In this document: one piece after another, positions 29,858 through 40,383 of the stretch
Position numbering within the stretch: position 1 is the stretch's first letter
Layout of the letters: the number at the start of each line of letters is the position of its first letter
Assembly (NCBI GenBank): GCA_017883385.1
Contig: JADGNQ010000001.1
Span: 62,001 to 126,000 of the forward strand
Reading direction: 5' to 3'
Length of the DNA stretch: 64,000 nt
From: Candidatus Sulfotelmatobacter sp.
Lineage (GTDB): Bacteria; Acidobacteriota; Terriglobia; Terriglobales; Acidobacteriaceae
The notes under the pieces: model-generated
Told to the model about the DNA's origin: nothing
Seen by the model: only the letters and a program-made list of their open reading frames with translations
Databases searched by the model: none
Translations under genes and position numbers: made by a program

Positions 29858-30064
29858 CGACGACTTATGGAGCGCAGTTCTCACGGTTACCTCACCGGAG
29901 ATTGGTTCTAACTGCATTATGCTCCCACTCCGGTACGGCGAGTAAGAAAACGCTGAGAAGATTACGAAAAGCGGAGGTCCCGCTCTTTAGTCGAGAATCG
30001 ACTGATCATCAGTTCCGAGCGCTCACTTGGTATTCAGGAAGCCCCTCGTCGATCTTCAACCCGT

Positions 30065-31594
30065 TCACTGCGCCAGCTCGACCGTACGCAGGAAATCGTA
30101 GTTTCCCGCGGGATTCAGCTTCAGATTGCGTACCCTGCGCGTGTGCACCAGGACATTATCGAGATACCACAGATTGATGTACGGCAGGTCCTGGGCGAGG
30201 ATGCGCTGCACTTCGGCGTAAAGGGGCTTGCGCACGTTGGGATCGACTTCACGACGGGCCTTGTCGATCAGCGCATCGATCTTCGGGTTTGAGTAGAAGG
30301 CGCGATTGGCGCCATTCGGCGGGAACTTCGCTGAGTGGAACGCATACTCGAAGATGTCAGGGTCTTCGTTGCCCCCAATCCAGCGTAGCCCGTACATCTG
30401 AAATGCTCCGTGCGTCACGTCCGAGAAGAACGTAGCGAACTCGAAGCTGCGAATGTCGAGCACGATCCCCACCGCCCTCAACTGCTGCTGCATGACCGCC
30501 ACCATCAGCCGGGTATTCTCATCGGTAGACGTCTTCATGGTGATGTGAAAGCGCACGCCATTCACGGCTGGATATCCCGCGGCGTCGAGCAACTGAACAG
30601 CCTTGTCGGGGTCATGATCATAAGGCGGCACATCGCCGTTGTATGCCCAGCTTTGCGGCGGCAAAACACTGCGCGCTGGTTGCGCCTGTCCCCGCCACAG
30701 GTAGTCGATCATCGGCCGCCGGTCGAGGGCGTACGCGATTGCCTGCCGCACGCGCACGTCTTTCAAAATGGGATCGCGAACGTTGAATCCCAGATACGCC
30801 AACCGCGTCCCGGCCGAGCGCTCGACGGCAAGCGCGGGCTCACGCGCCAGCGTAAGCACGGTATCGGGTGTGAGTGAGTTGATCGCAATGTCGCCGCTGC
30901 CTTTGCGCAGTTCGAGGGCCTGCGTGGTCGCGTCGGGCACGACCACGAAACGCACGCGAGCCAGCTTCGCCTTCTCGCCCCAGTAGTCGCTGTTGCGCTC
31001 GATGACCACCTCGCGGTCGGTCTCGGCGCTGACGAACCTGAATGGCCCCGAACCGATCGGATGACGTGTCATCTCGTCCAGACTTCCGTAGGGCACAATT
31101 CCCATGACCGCATCCGCCAGATTCCAGAGCAACGGTGAGTCCGGTTCCTTCAGGTGAAATATCACGGTGAAGTCGTCCGGCACATCGATGCGGTCCACAA
31201 AACGATAGTTGGCGGTCTTGGTGCTGCGGATCTTGCCTTGCAGCAGTGAGTCGAGGGTCCACTTTACGTCGCGCGAAGTCAGAGCGCGGCCATCATGAAA
31301 CGTGACCCCGTGATGAAGGTGGAAGATATAGGTTAGCGGATCGGGAATCTCCCATCGCTCGGCAAGGTCAGGGACAACGTTCAAGTTATCTCCACGCGCT
31401 AGCAGGCCGTCAAAGAGCAAGGCATCAATACGCGCCGACGGTGCGTCCAGTCCGACCCGCGGATCAAGATTCGTCGGGCTCGACTCGATGATCATGACCA
31501 GCGTGTTGGGGTCGGGCTTGGCGGAACAGGAAAGGACCGGGAAGATCGATACAAGGCTGAGCACCGCGAGAAGTCCTGTGGCGGCCCTACGCAT
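30065..31594 (-). CDS. ABC transporter substrate-binding lipoprotein, family 5 (peptide/muropeptide type)
   Basis: Lipobox-like VLSCSAKPD; YIFHLHHGVTFHDGRALTSRDVKWTLDSLL. Confidence 0.92.
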   Translation of the reverse strand: MRRAATGLLAVLSLVSIFPVLSCSAKPDPNTLVMIIESSPTNLDPRVGLDAPSARIDALLFDGLLARGDNLNVVPDLAERWEIPDPLTYIFHLHHGVTFHDGRALTSRDVKWTLDSLLQGKIRSTKTANYRFVDRIDVPDDFTVIFHLKEPDSPLLWNLADAVMGIVPYGSLDEMTRHPIGSGPFRFVSAETDREVVIERNSDYWGEKAKLARVRFVVVPDATTQALELRKGSGDIAINSLTPDTVLTLAREPALAVERSAGTRLAYLGFNVRDPILKDVRVRQAIAYALDRRPMIDYLWRGQAQPARSVLPPQSWAYNGDVPPYDHDPDKAVQLLDAAGYPAVNGVRFHITMKTSTDENTRLMVAVMQQQLRAVGIVLDIRSFEFATFFSDVTHGAFQMYGLRWIGGNEDPDIFEYAFHSAKFPPNGANRAFYSNPKIDALIDKARREVDPNVRKPLYAEVQRILAQDLPYINLWYLDNVLVHTRRVRNLKLNPAGNYDFLRTVELAQ

Positions 31595-32819
31595 ACGAAA
31601 TCTTTCCTAACACCGCTGCTCGTTTCGCGCCCGTGGCCGACGGCACATTGGAAGGCCGGCGGTTCCACGTTTCGTACGCCAGTACGGCAAAGGCCACAGC
31701 TTCTTTGGCCTCTGAAGGCAAACCGAACTCATCGGAGAACCGCAAACCCACTCCGAGCGGTGCGAGACGTTCAACCAGCATGCCAACCAATGTGGCATTC
31801 CTGCTGCCACCACCGGAAAGAATCATTTCTCGAAAGGGGTTCTCGCGGCGTGCGCCCGAACTCGGTGTCACGAATCGCCTCAGGGCGTCGGCAATCGAGC
31901 GTGCTGTCAGGGCGGTGGCGGTAGCGACAGCATCCTGCTTGGGTGCGCTTCCGCAGTCGCGCAGAAACGCGCGAACGAATTCGCGGCCGAATTCCTCGCG
32001 TCCGGCGGTTTTCGGTGGCTTTGCGCGGAAGAATTTGCGCCGCAGCATTCGCTCGAGAACAGACTCGATCACCCTTCCCGAAGCGCCAATCTTCCCCCCG
32101 CGATCGAACGGCTTGCCAAATAGCGCCTCGGTGACAGCATCGATCACCATATTTCCTGGCCCAGTGTCGAAAGCCAGCACGCGGCTTGCGCTTGCCCCCG
32201 GCGGCATCGCAGTAAGGTTCGCGATGCCCCCAACGTTCTGCACAATGCGGCCGATCTTTGGGTCACGGAAAAGCAGGTAGTCAAGATACGGAACCAACGG
32301 TGCACCCTTGCCGCCCGCTGCTATATCGGCTGGACGAAAATCCGAAACGACGGGCACGCCCACCCGCGCAGCGACAACCGCGGCTTCTCCCGTCTGCCAA
32401 GTCGCGGCCACTTTTCGCCCCAGAAACATCTGGGGCTCGCCCTGGTGGTATAGAGTCTGCCCATGGCAGCCGACAAGATCGGCCTTCACCCGAAATTGCC
32501 GCTCCGCAGATAGCACCGCGTCCGCATACAACTCGCCCAGAAGAAAATTGAGCCGGGCGAGATCCGCCACGCTGGCGTTTGGCGCGTTCATCGCGGCAAG
32601 GATGGCGGCACGGACCTTGGGAGCGTAAGAGTACTCCGCGTGCCCCAGCAACTTGATCGTATGGGGCGCGTGCCCCCGCGCGCGAGTGCCAGTAGCCGAA
32701 ACAGGCCTACGTCGCGAGCCCCAATCCTGCACGGAGCCAATGCGCACCAGCGCCACATCAATCCCGTCCGCGGACGTTCCACTCATCACCCCGGCCACGA
32801 TCATGGTCTTCTCGCTCAT
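31587..32819 (-). CDS. anmK: Anhydro-N-acetylmuramic acid kinase
   Basis: VAGVMSGTSADGIDVALVRI, GCHGQTLYHQG, QNVGGIANLT, FDTGPGNMVID, LSGGGSRNATL. Confidence 0.96.
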   Translation of the reverse strand: MSEKTMIVAGVMSGTSADGIDVALVRIGSVQDWGSRRRPVSATGTRARGHAPHTIKLLGHAEYSYAPKVRAAILAAMNAPNASVADLARLNFLLGELYADAVLSAERQFRVKADLVGCHGQTLYHQGEPQMFLGRKVAATWQTGEAAVVAARVGVPVVSDFRPADIAAGGKGAPLVPYLDYLLFRDPKIGRIVQNVGGIANLTAMPPGASASRVLAFDTGPGNMVIDAVTEALFGKPFDRGGKIGASGRVIESVLERMLRRKFFRAKPPKTAGREEFGREFVRAFLRDCGSAPKQDAVATATALTARSIADALRRFVTPSSGARRENPFREMILSGGGSRNATLVGMLVERLAPLGVGLRFSDEFGLPSEAKEAVAFAVLAYETWNRRPSNVPSATGAKRAAVLGKISYA

Positions 32820-33895
32820 GCGCGCGACCGTTGCTTCGCCGCCAAATTCAAAGCCTCCAGACGTACCTGTTCCTCAAACTCCCACAGCTTGCGCGACAGC
32901 TGCGCGACTGTAGCGGCAGACGGCGTCCTCTTGTGAAGCAGCACCGTTGCCCACTTCGCTTTAAAAGCAAGCACGCGACGCGCCGACTGCTCAACGCGTC
33001 GCCCGAACCTCGAATCTCGTTCCGCTGCTTTGGTCAACTCTTCGTGTGCCTCGATAATGTAGTCCTCGCGGTGGCAGATCAAGCAGAGATCGCCACCCGC
33101 GCGAATGAACTCCACCGCAGCCTTCCCAACCGGCGCGGCCGAAAGTACTCCGCCCATCTCCAGATCATCGGACACAATCAGATTCCGGTAGCCAATCCGC
33201 TTCCGCAGAATGTCGGTGATCCAGATCTTCGAAAGCGAGGCGGGAGTCTGATCCCTCGTGACGGCTGGATAGGCCGCATGAGAGATCATGACAAACGGCA
33301 GTTGTTGGCGCAGCGTCCGGTAGGGAACCAGATCCTCGGCCCAGAGTCGCTTCAATTTCTTCTCGATCACAGGCAGTTCGTGATGGCTGTCGAGCTTGCC
33401 CTCACCCAGGCCCGGATAGTGCTTGCCGCAACCCAGCATTTTGGCAGCACGCAGCCCGGTGAGAAACTCGCGCGCGTACAAGGCCACTTCGCGAGGATTC
33501 GCCGACACCGCACGCGAACTCATCACGTTCCGCGACGCCTCAAACGCAAGATCGAGCACAGGCGCGAAGTCAACATTGAATCCGAGTGCACGGCAGTTCT
33601 CGCCAATGACTTGCCCGTGCTTTCGAAAGAGCTTGCGATCACCCGTGGCGAACACATCCGCCGCCGCGGGCGTTGGGCCGAACACATCGCGAAAGCGGTC
33701 AACATTTCCGCCCTCGAGATCGACGCAAGTGAATAGAGGCATGGTGACGCACTTCTGACATTCGCGCAGTAGTCGCCATGTCTGCTCCGCACTTTTGATG
33801 TTTCGCGCGAACAGGATCACTCCCGCTGGCTGCAACCGCGTGAGCAGGGAACTGAGCCGCGGCGTCATCTTCGTGCCATCGAAGCCCACGATCAA
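32816..33895 (-). CDS. nagZ: Beta-N-acetylhexosaminidase (GH3)
   Basis: KHYPGLGEGKLDSHHELPVI, VISHAAYPAV, IVSDDLEMGGV. TTG start at 33895; the frame is open upstream, so the start is uncertain. Confidence 0.93.
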   Translation of the reverse strand: MIVGFDGTKMTPRLSSLLTRLQPAGVILFARNIKSAEQTWRLLRECQKCVTMPLFTCVDLEGGNVDRFRDVFGPTPAAADVFATGDRKLFRKHGQVIGENCRALGFNVDFAPVLDLAFEASRNVMSSRAVSANPREVALYAREFLTGLRAAKMLGCGKHYPGLGEGKLDSHHELPVIEKKLKRLWAEDLVPYRTLRQQLPFVMISHAAYPAVTRDQTPASLSKIWITDILRKRIGYRNLIVSDDLEMGGVLSAAPVGKAAVEFIRAGGDLCLICHREDYIIEAHEELTKAAERDSRFGRRVEQSARRVLAFKAKWATVLLHKRTPSAATVAQLSRKLWEFEEQVRLEALNLAAKQRSRA

Positions 33896-33936
33896 AAGCT
33901 GTCCTAACGCTCGCGACAGATGTCCCTCCGTGTCCC

Positions 33937-33951
33937 CTGTGTCCTCTGTGG
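33937..33951. repeat. Copy of the CCACAGAGGACACAG dispersed motif abutting the mutS stop codon
   Basis: TGTGTCCTCTGTGG here (33938-33951) is identical to 50952-50965. Confidence 0.6.
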
Positions 33952-36639
33952 TTAGATTTCCTTCTTCAACTCCGCCAGCAAATTCAGAGCTTCCAGCGGT
34001 GTCAGCCGGTTCAGATCTACTTCCCGCAGCTTATCCAGCACCGGCTGCGACAGCGGAGTAAAGATCGTCAACTGCGTCGCCGGCGGATTTGCTCCCGGCG
34101 AAAGGTGCGCAGTCGCCTGCGCCTCAGCGAATTCATGCTCAGCCAGCACCTCGCGCGCCCGAACGACGACTTCATTCGGCAACCCAGCCAGCTTGGCAAC
34201 TTCGATGCCGTAACTGCGGTCCGCCGCTCCGGGCTCAACTTTCCGCAGGAACACGATACCCCCGCCCGTCTCTTTTACTGAAACGTGATAGTTCTTCACC
34301 CCCGAAAGCTGCTCGGCCAGCTCGGTCAATTCGAAATAGTGCGTCGCGAACAGAGTCTTGGCCCGCACCCGCCCGTGCAAATACTCGACCGCGGCCCAAG
34401 CGATTGCCAGCCCGTCGTAGGTGGACGTACCACGCCCCACCTCATCGAGCAGAATAAGAGACCGCGCCGTCGCCGTATGCAGAATCGCCGCGGTCTCCGT
34501 CATCTCGACCATGAAGGTCGAACGCCCGCGCGCCAGATTGTCGCTCGCTCCAATGCGAGTGAACACGCGATCGACCACACTCAACCGCGCCGACCGTGCC
34601 GGAACAAACGATCCCATCTGCGCCAGAATCACGATCAACGCCGTCTGCCTGAGATAAGTCGACTTGCCTCCCATGTTAGGCCCGGTCAGCAGCAAGATGT
34701 TATGCGTGTTGCCATTCAAGTACAGATCGTTGGGCACGAAACGTTCGCTGCCTCCAGCCATTTCCTGCTGCTCGATCACCGGATGCCGGCCTTCAATGAT
34801 TTCCAGTTCGCTGCCTTGAGCCAGCGTCGCAAAAGCCGGACGGCAGTAGTTGCGCAGCGCGGCGATGTGAGCCAGCGAGGCGAGCACGTCTACCTCAGCA
34901 AGCGCCAGCGCGGTCTGCCGGATCCGCTTCGCTTCGCCCGCGATCGCTGTGCGCAGCTGAGTAAACAGGCGGCGCTCGATCTCAACGATCTTCTCCTGCG
35001 CGTCGAGGATCTTGGCCTCATACTCTTTCAGTTCGGGCGTGGTGAACCGCTCCGCCCCGACCAGAGTCTGCTTGCGTTCGTAGTCCGGCGGAACGAGGTT
35101 CAGGTTCGGCTTCGAAACTTCTATGTAGTAACCAAAGATGGAATTGAATTTCACTTTCAGCGACGAAATGCTGGTGCGCCCGCGTTCCCGCTGCTCGATC
35201 TGCGCCAGCACCTGCTTGCTGTTGCGCGACAGTTCGCGCAGTTCGTCGAGGTCGCCGTCCACACCGGCCGCGATCACGCCGCCGTCGGCAAAACTCAAAG
35301 GTGGCTCCGGTACGATCGTCTTCTCGATGCGCTCGCGTAGGTCCGCAAGCTCATCGAGCGACGTGTGCAGCATCGTCAGCCGCTCTGCCGTCATCCGTCC
35401 CAGCGCAGCCTTGATTGCCGGAATCTTCCCGAGCGATGCGGCCAGCGCCAGCACATCCCGCGGATTCGCAGTTTCCAGCGTGACCCGGCTCAGCAGTCTC
35501 TCCAGGTCGAGCACGCCATCCAGAGCCCTCCGCAATTCCTCGCGCGCCACGGTACCTTTAACGCCTGCTTCCACGGCGTCGAGCCGGGCATGGATCTCAT
35601 TCAGATCGAGCGACGGCCGCAGCAGCCACGCCCGCAGCAACCGCTTGCCCATGGGCGTTACCGCAGAATCGATGGACCGGAACAAGGTGACGCCCGCATC
35701 CGTGCCCGCAAACAGTGGCTCAATCAGCTCCAAATTGCGAACCGTGACCACGTCCAACACGAGGCAGTTCTGGCGCTCGTACCAACCAATACGATCCACG
35801 TGATCGAGCGACCCGCGCTGCGTGGAGCGCACGTAGTACAGAATCGCGCCCGCCGCGGATGCGGCCGCCGTTCGCCCCGCCAACCCGAATCCTTCCAAGG
35901 ACAAAACACCGAAATGGTTTTCGAGCAGAGGAATCGCGTGATCCGGAGTGAAAATCCAGTCATCGAGCGGAGTCTCGGTACAAGTGGTCCCTGCAGCCCG
36001 GGGCTGCGGGCCCATAGCTGACATTGCGCGCGTAGCGACGGGCGCCTCGCTCGTTCGTTCGAGCAAAGCGCGGCTGCTCCTATTCTCAAATAACGGTGCC
36101 GCCGATCCATACAGCAGTTCCTTCGGCCGCAGTTGCTCCAACTCCTCCTGCACCCTCCGCAGCGCGCCTTCGCCTGAAAACTCCGTCGCGCGAAACTCGC
36201 CTGTCGACAAATCCAGCGCCGCGAATCCCACTCGATCTCCAACCTGCGCCAGCGCCGCCAAAAAGTTGTTCTCATCCGATCCCAGCGACGAATCCGCCGC
36301 GGTTCCGGGTGTTACTACGCGCGTCACCGCCCGCCGCACCAACTTCTTGGCCAGGCTTGCATCCTCCATCTGCTCGCAAATGGCTACCTTGAAGCCCTTA
36401 CGAATCAGTTTCCCGATGTAGCCCTCGGCCGCATGATAGGGCACGCCGCACATGGGTATGGCGATTCCTTTCTCCTTGTTGCGCGAGGTCAGCGTGATCT
36501 GGAGTTCTTTCGCCGCCACCACCGCATCGTCGAAAAAGAGTTCATAGAAATCGCCCAACCGAAAGAATAAGAGCGCGGTGGGATGATCTTTCTTGACGGC
36601 GGCATACTGCCGCATCAGCGGAGTGGACGGCTCGGTCAT
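33952..36639 (-). CDS. mutS: DNA mismatch repair protein MutS
   Basis: [85 protein letters not shown]. Start MTEPSTPL at 36639. Confidence 0.98.
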   Translation of the reverse strand: MTEPSTPLMRQYAAVKKDHPTALLFFRLGDFYELFFDDAVVAAKELQITLTSRNKEKGIAIPMCGVPYHAAEGYIGKLIRKGFKVAICEQMEDASLAKKLVRRAVTRVVTPGTAADSSLGSDENNFLAALAQVGDRVGFAALDLSTGEFRATEFSGEGALRRVQEELEQLRPKELLYGSAAPLFENRSSRALLERTSEAPVATRAMSAMGPQPRAAGTTCTETPLDDWIFTPDHAIPLLENHFGVLSLEGFGLAGRTAAASAAGAILYYVRSTQRGSLDHVDRIGWYERQNCLVLDVVTVRNLELIEPLFAGTDAGVTLFRSIDSAVTPMGKRLLRAWLLRPSLDLNEIHARLDAVEAGVKGTVAREELRRALDGVLDLERLLSRVTLETANPRDVLALAASLGKIPAIKAALGRMTAERLTMLHTSLDELADLRERIEKTIVPEPPLSFADGGVIAAGVDGDLDELRELSRNSKQVLAQIEQRERGRTSISSLKVKFNSIFGYYIEVSKPNLNLVPPDYERKQTLVGAERFTTPELKEYEAKILDAQEKIVEIERRLFTQLRTAIAGEAKRIRQTALALAEVDVLASLAHIAALRNYCRPAFATLAQGSELEIIEGRHPVIEQQEMAGGSERFVPNDLYLNGNTHNILLLTGPNMGGKSTYLRQTALIVILAQMGSFVPARSARLSVVDRVFTRIGASDNLARGRSTFMVEMTETAAILHTATARSLILLDEVGRGTSTYDGLAIAWAAVEYLHGRVRAKTLFATHYFELTELAEQLSGVKNYHVSVKETGGGIVFLRKVEPGAADRSYGIEVAKLAGLPNEVVVRAREVLAEHEFAEAQATAHLSPGANPPATQLTIFTPLSQPVLDKLREVDLNRLTPLEALNLLAELKKEI

Positions 36640-36753
36640 CGGGGCGGGCTTCGGCGGATTATAACAAAGCGCGCCGCTTGCCTTCTGCGCCATTTCGCAT
36701 GGCTCGGCTCGGAATTACAGTGGGAAATCGCGGTTGACGCCGGCTCACCTCAA

Positions 36754-37764
36754 GTGTTCTCCTTTCCTGTGGAACTCCGCAAAGATCCGATTACACGCTC
36801 GTGGGTCATCACGGGCGATGACCCTGCCGAATCCGGACCGCGCCCCGAGTCGGCCTGCCGTTTCTGCGCTGATTCAGGGACCCCCGCGCACGTGATTGCG
36901 ACCTCGCCGAACACGCCCGGAGTTCCATGGTCGGCGCGCTCCGTGGTTCACCCCACGCCGCTCTACCGTATCGAAGGCGAACCCGGCCGGCGCGGCGATG
37001 GCATTTATGACTGCATGCACTCCGTCGGCGCGCACGAAGTGCTGGTGGAAAACCCGCGCCACGACCGGCATCTGTGGAATGCCGGCGACGACGAGATCGC
37101 GTACTTTCTCCGCCTGGCCGCCGAACGTATTCTCGACCTCAAGCGCGACCCGCGCATCAAATACGTCAGCCTGTTCAAGGACTACGGAAAGAACGCCGGG
37201 CAGGAATTCAGCCATCCCACCTCGCAGATCACCGCGACCATGTTCGTCCCGCGGCGCGTGCTTTACGAGTTGCGCGCCGGTCGCGAGTACTTTGTCAGCA
37301 AGGAACGCTGTGTCTTTTGCGACATCCTCCAGCAGGAAGAGCGCCAGGCCCAGCGTGTCATCGAAGTTCGCAGCGACTATATTGCGCTGTGTCCTTACGC
37401 TCCTCGCGTCCCCTACGAGACCTGGATCTTGCCGCGCAATCACGACGCCTCTTTCGAACGGACTGGATTGAACAAGCCGGGACTGCGGACAAACTTGGCC
37501 GCTCTTCTGCGCCGCACGTTACAGCGGGTGCGCTCCGTGACCGAGGACTTTCACCTCGTGTTGCACACCTCTCCCAGTAGCATCCACCCCTCAAAGAATC
37601 TTGGCTACTGGAAGACCATTGACGACGACTACCACTGGCACATCGAGATTCTTCCCGTCATAAGCTCGAAGGCGCGCTCCTACACCTTCAAGGAGGTCTA
37701 CTATTCACCCGTCAGTTCCGAGACTGCAGTAAAGCAATTGCGAGAAGCGAAGATCGATGGCTGA
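36754..37764 (+). CDS. galT: Galactose-1-phosphate uridylyltransferase family protein
   Basis: FPVELRKDPITRSWVITGDDPAESGPRPESACRFCADSG, CVFCDI, NLGYWKTIDDDYHWHIEILP. Start uncertain (GTG 36754 chosen). Confidence 0.85.
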   Translation: MFSFPVELRKDPITRSWVITGDDPAESGPRPESACRFCADSGTPAHVIATSPNTPGVPWSARSVVHPTPLYRIEGEPGRRGDGIYDCMHSVGAHEVLVENPRHDRHLWNAGDDEIAYFLRLAAERILDLKRDPRIKYVSLFKDYGKNAGQEFSHPTSQITATMFVPRRVLYELRAGREYFVSKERCVFCDILQQEERQAQRVIEVRSDYIALCPYAPRVPYETWILPRNHDASFERTGLNKPGLRTNLAALLRRTLQRVRSVTEDFHLVLHTSPSSIHPSKNLGYWKTIDDDYHWHIEILPVISSKARSYTFKEVYYSPVSSETAVKQLREAKIDG

Positions 37765-37781
37765 GGATTGCTTTAGAGTGA

Positions 37782-38237
37782 TTGTGTGGGGATAACTGTC
37801 CGCCGGGTGCGCTGGTTCTCACTGGCCCTAGCCACGTACGCCGACGATCGAAACTCGAGGTCAATTTGACCGTCAAAGTGCAAGCCCTAGTCCCCATGGC
37901 CCATGTTGCCAGCGTGCAGCGCTCCGTCGACTTCTACAAACTGCTCGGGATGGAAGTTCGCAACAGTCTGCGCGATCACTCAGACGCACTGCAATGGGTC
38001 TATCTGTTCTGTGACCAGGCCCAGTTGATGTGTGCCCGCGCATCCGGGCCCGTCATCGCCAGTCAGCAGGCCGTTCTCTTCTATCTCTACTCGCCCGATC
38101 TGATTGCATTGCGCGAACATCTGCTGGCGAGCGGTTTGAAAGTGTCGTCGATTACTTATCCCGACTACATGCCTAAGGGCGAGATTCGCATAGAGGATCC
38201 GGACGGCTACGTGCTGCTCATCGGCCAGACGGGCTAA
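37782..38237 (+). CDS. VOC/glyoxalase family protein
   Basis: MAHVASVQRSVDFYKLLGMEVRNSL, IEDPDGYVLLIGQ. TTG at 37866 is an alternative start. Confidence 0.8.
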   Translation: MCGDNCPPGALVLTGPSHVRRRSKLEVNLTVKVQALVPMAHVASVQRSVDFYKLLGMEVRNSLRDHSDALQWVYLFCDQAQLMCARASGPVIASQQAVLFYLYSPDLIALREHLLASGLKVSSITYPDYMPKGEIRIEDPDGYVLLIGQTG

Positions 38238-38454
38238 GAGCCGCGCCTTCGAGCACAGCCGACTCGCTACCAGAGCGAAGGCAGTAGCGAGACGCTTCGA
38301 AGTGTTTCGGGCTCGATGCTTGAACCACAATTCACCTTCTGCAAACTGAAACGCTCACGGATCCTGCCGCACCATACGAGTGTAGGGTGGCCGCACCCAG
38401 AGGCCGCCAGGCGGGCAGTCGCGGCACCAGGACGGCCCGCAGCAGGAGGATTCT

Positions 38455-39018
38455 ATGGCCGCATCACTAGCTTCGCCAATGGGCCTCGCGCCTTCAACTT
38501 CTGAGGAAATGGCTGGCGTCGTGTGCTCAGTCGACTGGAAGACCACGTATCCGCCAGAGGCATGGCGGCGAATCCGGTGGGAAGGGATTTATCTCGCTTG
38601 TGTGCTGTCGTTCGCAGTGGTAGTGACGACGATCCTGTTGCGCATGGACCTCTCGAAACACGACGTGGCTCAACGGTTTCTTTGCTGTGCCCTCGGAGGC
38701 ATTGCCGGTAGCTGGATCTACGCGATGAAGTGGTATGTCCGCGCCATCACCAATCACATTTGGCGCCACGACCTCATTGTCTGGCGGGTGACATCGCCTT
38801 TTATGGGCATATTTCTGTCGGTCTCGGCCTATGCAGTGGTCCAAGCCGGCCTTCTTGGAATAACGTTTGAAGCCAGTTCCGGCACCGATCCCAGGCTTTA
38901 CGCCTACGCTGTAGGCTTCCTGGTTGGAATGTGTTCCGATGTGGTGATGGGAAAGCTCACCGAAGTTGCCGAAACTGTTTTCGGCAAGACTACATCCCGG
39001 CACCTCCAGAAGCACTAG
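38455..39018 (+). CDS. Predicted multi-pass membrane hypothetical protein
   Basis: Hydrophobic segments (IYLACVLSFAVVVTTILL, FLCCALGGIAGSWIYAM, GIFLSVSAYAVVQAGLLGI); AGGAGG RBS. Confidence 0.65.
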   Translation: MAASLASPMGLAPSTSEEMAGVVCSVDWKTTYPPEAWRRIRWEGIYLACVLSFAVVVTTILLRMDLSKHDVAQRFLCCALGGIAGSWIYAMKWYVRAITNHIWRHDLIVWRVTSPFMGIFLSVSAYAVVQAGLLGITFEASSGTDPRLYAYAVGFLVGMCSDVVMGKLTEVAETVFGKTTSRHLQKH

Positions 39019-39140
39019 CTGGGCTGGCACAGTGAAGGATTGCAGTAGCGCAGAAAATGCGCATTGAGCCCCGGGGGGACGACACTAGTCCTCCCCAATT
39101 GGCGTCCTGCTACAATCCCTGCCGTCAGGAGACGCCCACC

Positions 39141-40067
39141 GTGAAACGCTCCCTCTGTTTCGTCTTACTTGTTGCCACCAGCTTTGCCCAGACTGCGGCG
39201 CCACTCCCGTTGCTCGGCAAACATAAGGTTCTGTGGCAGAAGTTGGAGTCGAGTATTCAGGAGGTTGACCAGCATCTCGATGGCGTCATGGGAGTAGCAA
39301 TCAAGGATCTCGCCACTGGTGACCACGTCTTCCTGCGCGAAGACGAAGTATTTGCTCAGGCCAGTTCCATCAAAATCACGGTTCTCGCCAATCTTTACTT
39401 GCAGGCCGAGCAAGGCAAACTCAAGCTCAACGATCTATACACTGTGCAGGCTTCCGATCTCGTTCCCGATAGCGACATCATGGGCGGACTAACGCCTGGC
39501 GTCACCCGGGTAACCTTGCGCGATCTGGCGACCATGATGGTTGCCGTCAGCGACAATTCCGCGACGAACGTGCTCATTGACCGCGTTGGCATGCAGAACG
39601 TCAACGCCATGCTCGACTCGCTCGCCCTCTCACGCACACGCCTGCGCCGCAAGATGATGGACCTTCAGGCCGCGAAGGAAGGCCGTGAGAACATTTCCAC
39701 CCCGCGTGAAATGATGACCTTGCTCGATGCCATCTACCACGGCAAGGTCCTGAACAAAGAGTCCACCACCGATTTCTTTAAAGTGTTAAGCACGAACAAA
39801 GATTCCTGGATTCCCCGCGATCTGCCCGCCGACCTCAAGATCGCCAACAAGCCCGGCGCGCTGGAGGCGGTACGCAATGACTCCGGCATCGTGTTCGTCG
39901 AAGGCCGCCCTTACGTGATTTGCGTCATGACCTCGTTTCTCCGCAACGAACGCGACGGCGAAGAAGCCATCAGCCAAGTCTCGCTCGCAACTTGGCGCAT
40001 GTTCGACCGCCTAAGTCGTGCTACGGAGTATGGAAGGGTTGTGTCTCCGGGGAACGGCAGTCGGTGA
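39141..40067 (+). CDS. Exported serine hydrolase, class A beta-lactamase-like
   Basis: SxxK (ASSIKITVL), SDN (VAVSDNSATN), KPG in place of KTG (IANKPGALEAV); GTG start with signal peptide. Confidence 0.82.
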   Translation: MKRSLCFVLLVATSFAQTAAPLPLLGKHKVLWQKLESSIQEVDQHLDGVMGVAIKDLATGDHVFLREDEVFAQASSIKITVLANLYLQAEQGKLKLNDLYTVQASDLVPDSDIMGGLTPGVTRVTLRDLATMMVAVSDNSATNVLIDRVGMQNVNAMLDSLALSRTRLRRKMMDLQAAKEGRENISTPREMMTLLDAIYHGKVLNKESTTDFFKVLSTNKDSWIPRDLPADLKIANKPGALEAVRNDSGIVFVEGRPYVICVMTSFLRNERDGEEAISQVSLATWRMFDRLSRATEYGRVVSPGNGSR

Positions 40068-40383
40068 GCCCGCTCTGACCGAAGTCGATCTACGACCGCA
40101 AAGTAGTGCACATCTGCTGTGGATAACTAAGAAAATAAAGCCGGCTCCCTCGTTGTTATCCCGCGCGAACCGCGCTACCATGGCCGCCATTCGCCGATTC
40201 AACCTTGAAGTTGTTGAGCCCGGAAGCTCACCAACACGTCGGCGAACTGGGGTTCCGCCGGCAACCACACGGGGGTTTCACGGTTGCCAATTCCAACCGC
40301 AGTCAACTCGGCTTGAGTGGGGATCGTTCCCGAGGGTTTCGATCCGTCTGCCCAGGCTCTCCACTTCTTCCCAGGAGGATGTA

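Noticed and set aside
32831-33736. 301-aa plus-strand ORF
   Set aside because: Antisense to nagZ; basic, motif-free translation.
34285-35340. 351-aa plus-strand ORF
   Set aside because: Lies entirely antisense to mutS and has no recognizable domain; high-GC shadow ORF.
38263-38291. CTCGCTAC/GTAGCGAG hairpin after the VOC gene as a terminator
   Set aside because: Only 8-bp arms with no T run; too weak to call.
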